Below, piece after piece: positions 37,084 to 49,010 of a stretch of 64,000 nucleotides of DNA. The notes below the pieces were generated by a model that was not told where the DNA came from, searched no databases, and saw only the letters and a list, made by a program, of their open reading frames with translations. Numbering within the stretch: position 1 is the first letter of the stretch; the number at the start of each line of letters is the position of its first letter. The stretch comes from Hydractinia symbiolongicarpus (taxonomy: Eukaryota; Cnidaria; Hydrozoa; Anthoathecata; Hydractiniidae), in contig NC_079882.1 in NCBI RefSeq assembly GCF_029227915.1, positions 25,113,001 to 25,177,000 on the forward strand, written 5' to 3'. Made by a program: the position numbers and the translations under genes.

Positions 37084-39539
37084 ATCGTTAGCAAAGAATT
37101 AAGAGCAAGCAAACAATTGTCATTTTGGAAAAAGAATATGTTAATTAATTAACTTTTATAATATCTATGCATTAATAAAGTTTGAATGAACATCCCTTAA
37201 CAGGTTTAAAATTACTGATGACAGAAATGTCAAAATTTGCTATAACTTTAACATGACATCATAATTTAATCTGAAATTCTTTAAATGAAATATCTTGAGA
37301 GCAAAAAAAGCTTTTTTTCAAAAAATTAGACTTGTTAACCATCTTTTTAAACTCTAATATAAGTTTAACATCATTTTATACATGGAGTTTCTTTAAGTAT
37401 TAACAAAAAGTGAATATATCATTTAGAATTTCTAATGCAAATCTTTCAGGTGAGTCCCACTTGTAGAAGTTCCTCGGGATCCCTTTAATATCAGATAAAA
37501 ATCGCCAAAACAGCTTTGTTTTTTGCCATAACGAAATGAAACTATACAAGCAATTGCAACAGCGCACTAATTATAAGGGTTGTGAACAATTAAAAAAAAT
37601 GTTTTGATGCTCTTGGGAGTTGGTTTTCGCATTTTAAGGAAATATGCAAAAATAAATATTTCAAAAAGAGGTAAAAGGATTTATTTACCTGGAATTCCTT
37701 ATAACAGCATAATATAGTTAATGTCAGCAGTTTGTTAATTGGATTCTAAAAAATTATTAAATATCTAAAAATAATATCATGTTAGCCTGTCTTAGCTGCA
37801 TAGACAGGGTGCTCAGCCATAAGTAGACATATTTTACAGAGAATTTTTTTCTTCTATTTCTTGTTCTTATAGTTTGTCTGTTTAGAGAGAAGAGAGCATT
37901 TGTGCATAATAAGTATTTTGAATAAAGCATTTTTATAAAGAATCTTTAGCAGTTGTTTTGTCGCTGGATATCCTTACATAGACATAGCAGACATGTTTAG
38001 TTCTCACTGCCAAGATATATTAAGCCTCAAGAATTGAAGATGGCATCAATTGTGTCCACTCGAACTTGGGAAGGGAAGACAGGCATGAACAAGGGAGAGG
38101 AGGTTAAAAAACGGCAAAATTGTCCTTGAGCCAGTTACAAAAATAACTATATATCAAAAAAATAATAGAAAAACATAACTCTATAAAACAATCCTTGAGA
38201 TATTTTTTCTTTTGTTTTTAATTTTATTAATACAAAGTCATAAATATATTTTTCAAAACATAAAAGTTTTTTTTATTCTAAAAAAATCATAAAAACAGGG
38301 AAATCTTAGTGGTTTAATTCTTCTTTAATCATCAAGTACAATAACATTGTCATCTTCATCTTAGGTGCTACAAACAATTCTCAGACATGTTGATTCCTTA
38401 AAATAGTAATGGATGCAAACTTTTAATTACTGTGAATATATTAGATGCATTTTACTGAATAAATTCATTTCTTGAATTGTGACCTTTGGCCAAATTTTTT
38501 TGAGCGAAAATGAACCTTATTGTGAATTCATGAAATTTTTTCTGGAAAAATTGTCAGAAACATCAACACAAAAGCGTCTGCTCAGGAAAGTCTCTATCCC
38601 TAAAGTAATTAAAATATCGCAAATAAGAAATAATTAACATGATTTGCAATACAAATTTGAAATAACGTTTGTTTTAATAAAATCGTTTCAAATTATAATA
38701 TCTTCTGATTCGTTTTAAATCGTTTAATTATGCTTATAAAATTATTTTGATTATTATTATGATTATATTTATATGTGTAATTGTTTTACACAGCATAATT
38801 CGTTTCGCCATTTCATATTGTTTCAAAATCGTTTCAGGGTGTTAAAGAATAGTAAAAAAAATTATCCAACACGTAATTGAATGTATTCACACGTAAAAAG
38901 CACATGCTTACGGAAACAAATATATTTTACATCAACTGCATTTGGAACCTTCTTTACCAATTAAAATAGCAGTTTTGGTTACTCTCCTTTTATAACAAAA
39001 TAGGGCAATTTTATGTTTTAGGGGGTTTCCTCGTCATTTTAGAACAAGGTCTTTATGATTTGCACGGACATTTTCTTATCATTTTAGAATAAATTACGGC
39101 AACATTGAAGCTCCATAGAGTCACTTTTTCATGATTTTATAACGAAATACGGTGATACTTAAACTTTGAAAAGACTTGTTCCTTTTAATTTAGAATAAAA
39201 TACTGCTACATTAAGTTTTGTAGCATCATCTTTTAAAAATTAAACTTCAAAGAGACACATTCTTTTTAGTTTTCAACGAAAACTTACGATATTCAAGCTT
39301 CGCAAAAACATGTTCTTGTCATTTTAGAATGAAAAATGGCGACTTATAGGATACCATACCTTCACCTTTCAAATAGTGTGATCATTATCATTATGTTGCT
39401 CATAATGTGGTAATGAGAACCATCGTACTTTCTTTAAAAAAAAATTCAATTCTTTGCCATTCATTGTTTTTTGATGTACTTGGAATGGTACTTAACTTGC
39501 TAAGATGGATTAAGATACAGAACAATAGATAATTACAAG

Positions 39540-41900
39540 TCAAAAAGAATTTCGAGTACGGTATGGAAGCTGCCAACTGTTAAGATAAATATAAAACAAG
39601 AGGAACATTTAGCAGACAGCACAAACAGTAAAGGTACTGTCAAGAACAGCATTAAAGATATCATTACACTAGAATGGTGATATAGAGATTATTAAAAGAG
39701 TCAGTTTTCCCTTGATAATAACAATACAGAAAAGACTAATCAAAGTAAACCTAAAAAAAATAGTCAGATAAACTTTCAGTTGGAATCACAGCAGCATAAA
39801 GACTAGGTGATGTTCAGAAATTGAATCACCAGGGAAAACAACTTTTTTGTGTGGTACAGAGTGCTTATGCAAGGTGTAGTGGGTGTTAAAAGCAAAGAAG
39901 CTTTTGAAGCTTCAAGTAACAACAAAATGTGTTATTGCTAAAAAATGTTAGGATGGAAAGAAAATAATAGAGGCCAGATTAGTTGATAGAGGGTTTAAAG
40001 AGGATTTCACAAATTTAGAAAAGATTCAGTAAGTAAAACCCTTGTTTAGTTCTTGTAAACAAAAAATGAACAATCAATTAGACATCAATTTATGCCAATT
40101 TTGCAGATGATTCCTAAGACGGTTGAAGACAATGAGATTCCAGTTAGATGGGTGATTGAAGTAATCAACTTGCAAATTGTATGACAAATGTAGGGAATGT
40201 TCAAGTAAATCAGGCCTCGTCAGGAAGAAAAATGCTGGTGTGCGAGCTTCGCACGTCATGATACTTTTTAATCATTTTGAGGCGTGCGATGTTCGCACGG
40301 CATAATTTTCAATGGTGTGCGATGGTGTGTGCTCATTTTTGTTCCATTTTTTTCTCGAGTAATCATAGAACTCACGTACAGCAACACTAATTTTGCCATG
40401 TTTTGAAAAGCAGGTAATTTGTTGCGACGAAATGTGTGATGCGTTCATTATTCATTATTTTTGAAAAAAAAATATACAACGTAGCAACAGAACGAAGAAA
40501 AAGTATAAAACATGCATGATACAGTCATAAAACTCTTTCAGTTAATAACTTTTTTGTAAATATTTTTTTAGAGGTAAATATTTTTTATTTTTATATTTTT
40601 CAAAAAAATATATCATTAAACATTAAACTGCTTTTTTTTATAAAAAAAAATCCCTCATGTTATCATTCTTGCTTCGATCTTAAAACATTCCCCCCTAAAC
40701 AAAACAATAACAAGCTTTTTGAAGTCCTGTTTCTATGGCAATGTTTTAAAATTATAAAGATTGTTGTTTGAGTTATAAAGCAATGTTTGTTAAAAAAAAT
40801 TAGAAAGCAAAGTCTGCATGTGGCAATTGATCACCATAACTATAATTAGATATCATGCTGACTCTGTGCTTGCGAAAGAACATGCTGGAAGTGATTTCAT
40901 ATAACGAAAGTAGCGAAAGCATTCAAAGAAGTAAAAGACGGAAAAGTTGAACTTTAAAATTTATTTATTAATTTCAAAATAGCAACTAAATTAAAAAAAA
41001 ATTAAATGGTGAATTAAAATAATGACTTATGTTTCTCTTTAATATAACTCGCGAGTAACATGATAAATTATTTTAAAGATTTACTTGCGAGTAGTTTAAT
41101 TATTGATTACTCTTATTTATTTTACTCGCACTCGCATTGTACTCTCACTCTAAATTATTTTACTTGCATTTATTTGTATTCGTACTCTCAAAGATGTGTA
41201 GCTTTACTTGCGATCGGCACTGTATATTATTCCCGTACACCTTCATTGAAGAAAATTTTATTTATTTTGGTGTGCGGTTAGCGCACACCTGAGGTATTTA
41301 GTGTTTTTTTTTGCGTGCAAAGATCACACAGGAACATTCAAACATAGCGTGTGTGCGCATGTGCGTGTGCGATCGCACGCCATTCCTGACAAGGCCTGTA
41401 AATTGTTTGATGTTCTCGAAGCATTAAAAATTTCAATGCAAATTTAAATTGGATGTCTGTTGTGTTTTCAAATTTTTTCAAATCATGTTGATTTTCACAA
41501 AATTTTGTATTACAGTTTTGTAAAATTTATTTCTACATAGAGTATAAACGTGTTGAGTTTGAATTGTTCTATTTGTTGCGTTCAGTTTGTCCACTTCATT
41601 TATAAAAGGCAGAATGTTATATAATGTTAACATTTAATGTTAATGTATAAATAATTAGGTTTATAAACCCTTTGGTTAAGTTGGTAAATGCTATATATGT
41701 TGTATATATTGTATTGTTTAGTATTTCAGTATCGGTATACCATTAGAGTAGTGTATTGTTGTCAAGTGTGTATTGTATAATGTATTTTTAAGGTTTTTAA
41801 ATATCGCAGGACAGCAAAAGTTATTTGTTTTGGTTATGCATTTAAATAATTTACATCAAGTAATTATGCGTTCAATGAAGCAATATTGCAAACTAAGCGT
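39540..41900 (+). mobile_element. Degenerate Ty1/copia-like retrotransposon interrupted by a DNA element
   Basis: At about 39920-40050 the plus strand reads KIIEARLVDRGFKEDF, the copia reverse transcriptase opening (ARLVARGF), with frameshifts and stops before and after. Beyond the insertion at 40211-41398, sequence 41400-41615 matches 18048-18262 of the other copia remnant, so both belong to one family. A possible LTR follows from about 41616. No intact gene. Confidence 0.55.
40211..41398. mobile_element. 1.19-kb non-autonomous DNA transposon nested in the copia remnant
   Basis: Ends are inverted: CAGGCCTCGTCAGGAA at 40211 and TTCCTGACAAGGCCTG at 41398. The flanks repeat TAAAT (40206-40210 and 41399-41403), a 5-bp target-site duplication. 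The sub-terminal parts are full of GTGCGA/TCGCAC palindromes. It has no transposase. Removing it reunites the two halves of the copia remnant, which confirms insertion. Confidence 0.75.
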
Positions 41901-42104
41901 GTTTAAAGTACTGGTGTATTCTAAGCACACTCTGCTCTAGATGCACTAAGATGGTTTAAATAGTTTTGGGCACGACGCAAAACAAACCTTTAGTAGAGTA
42001 ATTTGGTGAGAATAGTTTTGCATTTTTGTTGAAAACAATCAAAAGAATTTTACAATTAAAATTTAATAATAAGTCTCAAGCTCTTACATGAATATGCAAT
42101 ATTC

Positions 42105-42900
42105 TATACACAATTTCAGACTTAGGGTACCATCTTCAATTTTTTATTAGTGGGGCAAGTTGGACTTTGAATCTTCCGTTCTCAGTAGCAAAGCTTACAA
42201 AGATCGCTAGAATGTGTAGGCTCTTTGAGAAATTTGCTTCTTTTTATGGGATGTTTTTGCTTAGCTATTTTTATGTCATTTTATGTGTTATTTAAAGGCT
42301 CTCAGGTCTTATTTTGTAGCAAAAATTTATGACATTCCTAAACATATCAAGGCGATTTGAAAATTCGCAAATTTTAATGCAACAGACCACGTTCGACGTA
42401 GTTTTTTTTTTTCATTTTTGGGAGCAATGGGCATGCGTACTTTTGTGTTAGTAAAAAACCAGGACTTACACAGGGTAAAATGGGTATTTTTTTTGTGTAG
42501 CATAAGATATATACAAGAGGAACTGAAATTAAATTTTAACTATATATTTTTATTTCTTTTTAAAAAAACTCACTAATTTTTAGTGAATATTTTTTGGGGG
42601 TACATTTCTTTAATTACTGTCCATTGTTTATATTTTCTACATACAGAAATGCTTGCGCATGTGCAAAAAAAATGCAAACTTCCTAAATTTTATAGGCATT
42701 GGGAAGTCTCGTCTATACAAGGTCCAGGGGTTAAGGATTTAATAGTAGTGCCCAAATGTAAACAAAAACATGCTAAGGCGGGTGATAAACTTATCAAAAT
42801 ATCCTCTTCTTTGCTACCGAGATTGGCAAGTTTAAAGTCCAACTTGCCCCACCATGATAGTAAAATTAAAGATATCCTAATTCCAAAATTGTGTATTATT
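42105..42900. repeat. Inverted duplication (~80-bp arms)
   Basis: About 42105-42192 matches in reverse complement about 42811-42900, with the core AAAGTCCAACTTGCCCCAC identical. The right arm lies in an open frame at 42583-42936 (RLASLKSNLPHHDSKIKDI) of unknown origin. It may be a transposon remnant or two inverted copies of one repeat. Confidence 0.45.
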
Positions 42901-43728
42901 TGCCTTTTGACCATAAAACAAATAAGAGGACAATAGTTACTCTGGGATGTGACCAAAGGAATTTAGTCACGAATTGTTTAGGTAGAGTCCCAACCTGACC
43001 AATGCATTCAGTTTTCTTAACACTTTTACAAAGCTTTTTCTGTGTCCATTAAATCTTAGCCTGTTATCAAACGCAACACCAAGTACTTAAAACTTATTAT
43101 ACTATAGCTAGTCAGCTAGCTAGTCAGGTAAAAAATTCGTGACAAACAACAATACTTATTGTGGTTATAAAGCAAGGTCAGTCAAATGTTTACAAACAAC
43201 TACATCTTGCTTTTCACTTTCACTTTCAGGAAAGACCATGTGACCATTCAAGGTTAACGGAAACCGGAGGCAGCATTATTTTCCGTGCCCAGGGCTTTTT
43301 TTTAGCGAAAAGATACAAAATGTCCTCTTGGGTCGAAATTGACCTTTTTATATATCATACCATAAGAACTTTTTTACATTTTCACAGAGCGTCTATTTTG
43401 CTAATGGCCGTCGCCATGCATACTTCCTACTTTGAATACTTTGAAGTAAGTTATGTGTGTGAGAACCACCCTCTGCCCCCAGGGTTTTGCCTTTTTGATA
43501 TGAAAGAAGAAGGCGTCAAGCTTGCACAAGGAATCTTAAAATGGCCCTTTCTTCACATCAGGAACAGCACACTTTGACCGAAACGATCAATAGCGTACCA
43601 TGTGATCCTTGCAATCGCAGTTCCCTAACCCCAAAGTTTGGTACCATGTTTTCGATTTTTTTAAAAAAATTCAAGCCAACATTTTTTAGTTCCTATATCA
43701 ATAACAATAGAAATTGTACTAAATAACC

Positions 43729-43998
43729 AGCTAGAGTAGGGATGGAATATAAACCACACTTTTTAAATAACACGGTCAAACTCTTATAAAAATTATCATA
43801 CACAATTTTGCTTGTGACGTCACAACTTATCGTCACGCCTCATTGCACAAAAATCTATTGATATGCATGAAAAAATCCCCATCGTGCGGTGCTTAGTCAT
43901 GCATATCAAGGGTAAGTCCCTATCATTCAAAAAGGAGTAGGGGGAATTCCGTAAAAAAGTGATGAAAGTTAACGCATGCGCAGTAAAGAGGGAAGTAA
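43729..43998. repeat. Left terminal inverted repeat of the Polinton
   Basis: Matches the reverse complement of 57280-57543 at roughly 85-90% by eye, with small indels. It includes the shared blocks AACACGGTCAAACTCT, TGACGTCACAACTT and ATGCGCAGTAAA. Confidence 0.9.
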
Positions 43999-44017
43999 TC
44001 AAAAATACTACTAATAA

Positions 44018-44215
44018 ATGTGCGTCAACTGTCAATCAAAATTTAATAGCCTTAGAACTTTAGTATTCATGACCTTCCTGACCGGCATTGGTCTCTCTCT
44101 GCCCCTTATAGCCTTAGCATGCGTACAGGAATCGGAGAGGGAGAAGTATAATAAGCAGAGGATTCAAGACCTATGGGATCACCTTAATGACCTAGAGGAT
44201 GATCGTCCGTTGTGA
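44018..44215 (+). CDS. Polinton small membrane protein, unknown
   Basis: 65 codons starting just inside the left repeat. One hydrophobic segment at residues 14-35 (TLVFMTFLTGIGLSLPLIAL), then a charged tail. No family recognised. The downstream zinc-motif gene starts 29 bases after its stop codon. Confidence 0.45.
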   Translation: MCVNCQSKFNSLRTLVFMTFLTGIGLSLPLIALACVQESEREKYNKQRIQDLWDHLNDLEDDRPL

Positions 44216-44244
44216 TTATCGTCCTTGTAATTGTGATAAGTAAA

Positions 44245-44451
44245 ATGGAACAATGGAACGACTTTGAAGGGGAACTTGACGAGTATGATAGATGCACCTG
44301 TGGTCGGAGGTTCGTGGTAAAGGATAAAATGCTGTGCTGGTACTGCTACCATGAATATATTACGGATACCGGAGGTGGTTGCGCATGTACAATGACATGC
44401 AATTCTCTGCAGTCGTTCGAAGTATACAATAAAGAAGATGCTGAAATTTGA
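44245..44451 (+). CDS. Polinton small zinc-binding protein, unknown
   Basis: 68 codons from the ATG at 44245. Cysteines at CTC near residue 17 and CWYC near residue 31 form a likely zinc ribbon, with more cysteines near residue 50. Its end overlaps the next gene by 14 bases, typical of compact viral-type operons. An upstream in-frame Met at 44212 gives a less likely hydrophobic extension. Confidence 0.5.
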   Translation: MEQWNDFEGELDEYDRCTCGRRFVVKDKMLCWYCYHEYITDTGGGCACTMTCNSLQSFEVYNKEDAEI

Positions 44452-45004
44452 GAACGAACTTGTCAACCCAAAACTATTCTACTCATTTGCTGCTACCTTT
44501 ACAAACATCAACGATATCAATGTAGAATATCTAACAGTGTCGGACCCCATACCTGCCAATGGAGGTAAGGATCAACGGTATATTATAGGGTACCATACAC
44601 AAGATCTCGTGGTTCCCCTGAGGATGAAAACGCCTAAAATCTGGTCCGCACATAGGGTGACCCGGTACAACGCCAATGCAGTACCGGCAATGAGCCACAA
44701 TTTTGAAGAGTACCCTGACTGGGTTGCGAAATATCGTCCAATTTGGTCCAAAATCGAAGAGTTGATATCTGAGCAATTAACGACAGAGCCTGTGAAGAAA
44801 GACCGATATGTAAACGCTAAACTTAAATGCTACAAGGATACAATTACCACTAAATTTTACGGTATGCCAGTACCCTACGATGAACCATGCCGAGTCAGTG
44901 CCATCCTAGCTATTTCATCGGTGTACGTGCAAGGCAAAAACTACTACCCCAGGTACATATTACAGAATGCCGATACAAAGACTTCAAAAAGGAATAATTA
45001 CTGA
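44438..45004 (+). CDS. Polinton conserved-looking protein, unknown function
   Basis: An intact frame of 188 codons, one of the few undamaged genes here. It is rich in strands and tyrosines (YIIGYHTQDLVVPLRMKTP; NYYPRYILQ) and lacks membrane segments. I could not place it in a named family. A nucleic-acid-binding role would be a guess. Confidence 0.55.
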   Translation: MLKFENELVNPKLFYSFAATFTNINDINVEYLTVSDPIPANGGKDQRYIIGYHTQDLVVPLRMKTPKIWSAHRVTRYNANAVPAMSHNFEEYPDWVAKYRPIWSKIEELISEQLTTEPVKKDRYVNAKLKCYKDTITTKFYGMPVPYDEPCRVSAILAISSVYVQGKNYYPRYILQNADTKTSKRNNY

Positions 45005-45087
45005 GTGAGGATTAAAACCATACATTTTATAGGCCATACAAGACCTATAAAATATACAAAATTAAGGTTTATACTCAGTTGGAGACT

Positions 45088-45432
45088 CTAGGTAGCGCTT
45101 GCATATTGCACAGACTGAAGTTTTTTTAAAACATCTTGCCTCCCCTCTTTCCGGCCTTTAGCAACTAACTGAGCAAGTTCCTGTTCATTGATGGCATTCA
45201 CGATCCTGTTAAAACGCTGCCGCATCTGTCCTTTCAGCAGCATATACTTTTCCTTCTCTCGAGAGATCAGGCTATACTCGTAATCACTGATTACACCATT
45301 CTCCATTGCCTTACTGGTCAGGTCGACGGTAGAGTTCAATTTACTTTCCGCGAGTAGCCTGATAACCTCATGTTTTTTTGACACGGAGCCTTTTTGAAGC
45401 GTTCCGGAGACCTGCTTGACCTATCATGGCAT
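45088..45432 (-). CDS. Polinton small charged helical protein, fragment
   Basis: The minus-strand frame is open from just after a stop at 45433 to the stop at 45088. It reads KHEVIRLLAESKLNSTVDL and SLISREKEKYMLLKGQMRQR, mainly helical and charged. No start codon is evident before an internal GTG, so the N-terminus may be lost. It is convergent with the gene at 44438. Confidence 0.45.
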
Positions 45433-46389
45433 ATTTCTGTAGTATTCCCCGAGTTTACAAATAAGCCATACAAGTTCCAACAACCTACCTTGATGACCCC
45501 GTTCAATTGGGGTGGGCAGGACAGGCGCTGGACTATTTGAATATCCAAGTAAATTTCGCTACCCATTGCGCCACAACAGCCCTAGGCATCTGTATCAAGC
45601 ACATGACTGACTCCGTACCCCTTATAAACTCGATCTTTAAATTCCAGGTATATTATCACATGCGTCGTATTCTGGCAAGAATGAAGGTACCCACGCCGTA
45701 TGATGATGGTTTTTCTCGGTATAAAAACCCCTATTCAACCTCCGGGTATGCACAGGTATGCCGCGAGTATGGCGCAGATCCTAATAGTCTGTACAAAATT
45801 CAAGTCTGTCATGTCGTCGTTGACGAATGGTAGATGGTGGCCGCAGGTTGATGGGGATTGGGCAAAATTTATCATGCCGACAAGCCAAGGCCTTACATCT
45901 GAAGGGTTGACAAAGCTAAGCGAGAGTATCAGGGTTTACGTGGTCTTATTGCTGGGGTCTCAAGCAGGGGCCAAGGCATCCTCAGTCGGGTCGGGTGCAG
46001 ACAACTACACAGCAAGGCAAATCCTATTGCAAAAATTTGAGGCCGTGGTACAGCGTCAAAAGAATGTAAGCCATGACATCACCGAATTTTAGAAGGTGCT
46101 GCAATATGCCCGAACCCCGGTAAATTTTGCGCTTATGCAATGTGTGTACATGCTGCCTTCTGACATGAACTTGCGCATAGGCAAAATTGAAGGGTATAAC
46201 AACAACATTTTAATAACGCCTGCCAATTTCCCGTTTTCCTTCGTAACCCTTATATCTTTGCAAAAAAGCTGATCCCCTTTAACCTCGAAGTTACCATTAA
46301 TTACGTTTATATCTACTCGGGTTTCATCCAGAGGTCCCAGGTTCAAATTCCTAAGATGTATGTAGAAATCACTTACCTCTTTTTTTAGT
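45426..46389 (+). pseudogene. Polinton virion-associated protein candidate, frameshifted
   Basis: Three plus-strand frames succeed one another (about 45430-45530, 45507-45800, 45760-46260, then 46255-46389) and together would make one protein of about 300 residues. The pieces share style and order, for example YKNPYSTSGYAQVCREYG, then LTKLSESIRVYVVLLLGSQA, then CVYMLPSDMNLRIGK. Breaks are near 45530, near 45800, an in-frame TAG at 46090 and near 46260. Its place just before the capsid gene suggests a structural role such as minor capsid; that is inference. Confidence 0.45.
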
Positions 46390-46462
46390 TTAGTTTCATC
46401 ATTCTATCAAGTGCACCTCCGTGCTGCTGTCCTGGCGTTAAAGTACCCGATGTTCCAGGGAG

Positions 46463-47644
46463 TTGTTGCGTCGATGGGGTACCTTCTTTATCACCCCTAT
46501 CATCTCTACCAATATCATCCTCAGGTGTAAAATCTTATCTCGGATTATCAGCCATTTATTACAACATATTCCTCTATATAATAAATGTGAGTTTATTTGG
46601 AAATCTATTAGATCCCTATGCGAAGACCAAGCGCACCTAGGTATGAAAGGACGTCGTCAACGCGTCCAAATATCGCTAACGGGAACAAATACCAAGCGCA
46701 CCATTGTCAGCAATATAGGCAAAAGTCTGGTAAAAAGCCTACGTATTACCCTAAAGGGCAAAGAGGTTCAGAATAATCATCAGAGCCCTACAAGTGAAGG
46801 CCAGTGACCACGTGGGGACTGATGAAGAGAAGGCCATCGTGGCAGCCTACGGCAACACGGTTTTTATCCCTTTCGGTAAGATGTTTGAATTGACTCGGGA
46901 CCTCCTATCCTACCTGGCGGTCCTCTACGATAGGTTGCAGTTTGCCATACATCTCTCAGCATATCAGGAGGTTATTGAAGATGGAGGTACGGCAGCCGCC
47001 TTGGCTGCCGTGCTCCCCGAGGCTGCGTACAAGATCACCAATATCAAGTTGGAGTTCGACAAGATCACTCATGAGGGCCTCGCGAGTGCCATGATGTCAC
47101 GGTATGTGAAATTTGCTTGCCTATATGAACGTATCTTGAGGATGAAAGTAGTTACAATGAAAAAAGCCAATACCTCATATAACCTCCAGATTGACGTTCC
47201 TGCTAAGTCCTTCAAGGGTGTCTTGCTATTGTTTATAGACCCGGGAAAAGTGAAGCCCTATGCTGGTATCAATGAGGTATTCAACAACCATAAGATCGAG
47301 AGTATTAATATCACTGTCGAGGGTGAGCCTAATGAATTCTATAGCCATGCCATGCTTCCAAAAGATCATTTGGAACAAATTGTCAACATATTCGGTAGCC
47401 ATGACTCGAATGTGACCATTGGGCAATTCTTCAATAAGAGGTATGCTCTGTTTGTGGATTTTCGAGCATCGCCGACGATACTTTGCATGGTAGCGGAAGA
47501 CCTCTGCAACGCCCAAGTGATGGCATCACGTTGCATATCACAAAGAAAGCAGATGGAACTGGAGATTTTAGGTGCTATGTATACCTCCTGCAACACGCGC
47601 AAATGAACATCTTGGATGGTAGGCTCGATCGTGTGGAGTATTGA
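46463..47644 (+). pseudogene. Polinton major capsid protein (double jelly-roll), frameshifted
   Basis: The main frame is 46794-47606. It has features of Polinton capsid proteins: DEEKAIVAAYGN near the domain start, SFKGVLLLFIDP, and INITVEGEPNEFYSHAM. The N-terminal part lies in another frame (46.64-46.80 kb, ending KSLRITLKGKEVQ), and the last ~55 codons shift frame near 47465 to end at a TGA at 47642-47644 (MNILDGRLDRVEY). At least two frameshifts break it. It would form the hexameric capsomers of a virion. Confidence 0.75.
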
Positions 47645-47673
47645 AATAAAATGGCTACTCTTATGATCATGGC

Positions 47674-48010
47674 GGGGGCGCGCTAATCAACGCCCTCGCA
47701 TTCACTGGATCAAATTATCTATTCAGCAAGCTTGCAGGGCATGGCTAGGCGGAGCAATAGAACGATTAAATGCAACACAGGCAGATTGGATACGGAAAAG
47801 GCAGGCCAAGCTTGACTGGTTTAGTACCCAGCGGGAGATGCAGCTAAAAGCCGGCAAAAGCCTTCGTGAATTGGCCGATAGTATGTATCAGTATTTCATC
47901 GCTTCAAACGAGAAGGCTCCCCAATTGAAAGATTTTTATGCACCCTCGAAGTCAGTTAACGTTTGTCCTTGGCTCCTTATCCCTATTAGGGTTTATTGCC
48001 TACAAGTATC
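47674..48010 (+). pseudogene. Small protein encoded directly after the capsid gene, broken
   Basis: Contains LINALAFTGSNYLFSKLAGH, then a charged helix rich in Arg and Glu, then LKDFYAPSKS and a hydrophobic tail, in more than one frame. A gene of this style usually follows the capsid gene in Polintons; its role is not established. Confidence 0.4.
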
Positions 48011-48048
48011 TGTAACAACGTGCGTTTTTTCCGACATATAATAAAGAC

Positions 48049-48986
48049 TTGTCAGAAAAATCACCACATATTGTTACCGAAGAAGAAACGGAAAAGCTGA
48101 GCGATATCTACTACACTCCTGAGAACTTGTGGATCAGGCGGAAGGCTATCCAGGCAACTCTTCTTGTGTCTAAGACACATTCGAGGTCCGAAAAAGATCG
48201 ATTATCCGCATTTCACCATTACGACACCGAATGAGATGCACCAATTCGATCTACTGTACATGCCCCACGATCGTTTGTACGGTAACACATATAAATACAT
48301 TCTCACGGAGATTGATGGGCTTCAAAGTATGAGGTAGCTAAGCCCCTAAGCCAGTGAGGTAGCGGATATGTTGAAAGATATATACAAGGCAGGACCTTTA
48401 CACTACCCTAATATTTTTCAGTGTGACAATGGTTCTGAATTTAAATCGAATGTGACTTAACTGTTAGAGAACAAGGGTGTAGAAATTAGGCGGGCCACTA
48501 TTAAGTACATTCACGGCCTTCGTGGAATCCTACAACAAGGTCCTTGCGGAAAGGCTCTTTAAGCCTTAAGATGCGCAATACCTGGTCTTCAACGAGACTA
48601 GTAGCACTTGGGTCAAGCACCTGTTTACCATCGTCAAAAGCCTTAACAATACCAAGACTACCATGATCGGCATGAAACCTAACAAGGCGATCAAACTCGA
48701 TGAAATACCACTTGTAAAAAGCGAATAATATCCCGAAGAGAAGCCCCTGCTTGAGGATGGATTGTACCTTTATCTGTTACAACCTGGGGAGGAACACGGT
48801 GATGCGAGACGACGTGCCACTGACGCCCGGTGGAATAAAAAGACGTACAGACTGGACTGTATAGTAGCAGGTAGTCGTGATTTATACTATCTGAAAGACG
48901 GTCCTGAAAGAAGCTTTGTGTCGGAAGAACTCATGCTTATTCCAGAGGATGTCGAAGTGCCTTTACAATATATCAAAGAGTGGTAA
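48049..48986 (+). pseudogene. Polinton integrase (retroviral type), broken
   Basis: The N-terminal part reads LSDIYYTPENLW. The DDE core is recognisable across frames: FDLLYMPHDR with the first Asp region, FQCDNGSEFKS with the second Asp, and AFVESYN with the Glu. Stops occur near 48340, 48350 and 48460, with a frameshift near 48510. The C-terminal 74 codons (48762-48986) are open: RRRATDARWNKKTYRLD and LYYLKDGPERSFV, a chromo-like domain typical of this family. It would insert the element into host DNA. Confidence 0.7.
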
Positions 48987-49010
48987 TATGTTTGGGGTTT
49001 ATCAAGGCCA

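Noticed and set aside
37690-37770. Possible signal-peptide exon of the receptor ending in a GTAAAT donor
   Set aside because: The hydrophobic frame has no Met and ends in phase 0, whereas the first discoidin exon needs phase 1.
42583-42936. Plus-strand frame of 117 codons
   Set aside because: It overlaps one arm of an inverted duplication and is more likely a repeat remnant than a host gene.
43161-43577. Plus-strand frame of 138 codons before the Polinton
   Set aside because: No recognisable domain, odd composition (poly-Phe/His stretches), and it lies in repeat-rich DNA.
43720-43735. 6-bp target-site duplication for the Polinton
   Set aside because: The flanks share only palindromic AGCT/CTAG, so an exact duplication cannot be claimed.
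44179-44776. Minus-strand frames opposite the first Polinton genes
   Set aside because: They mirror better plus-strand genes with start codons and overlaps, and have no domains.
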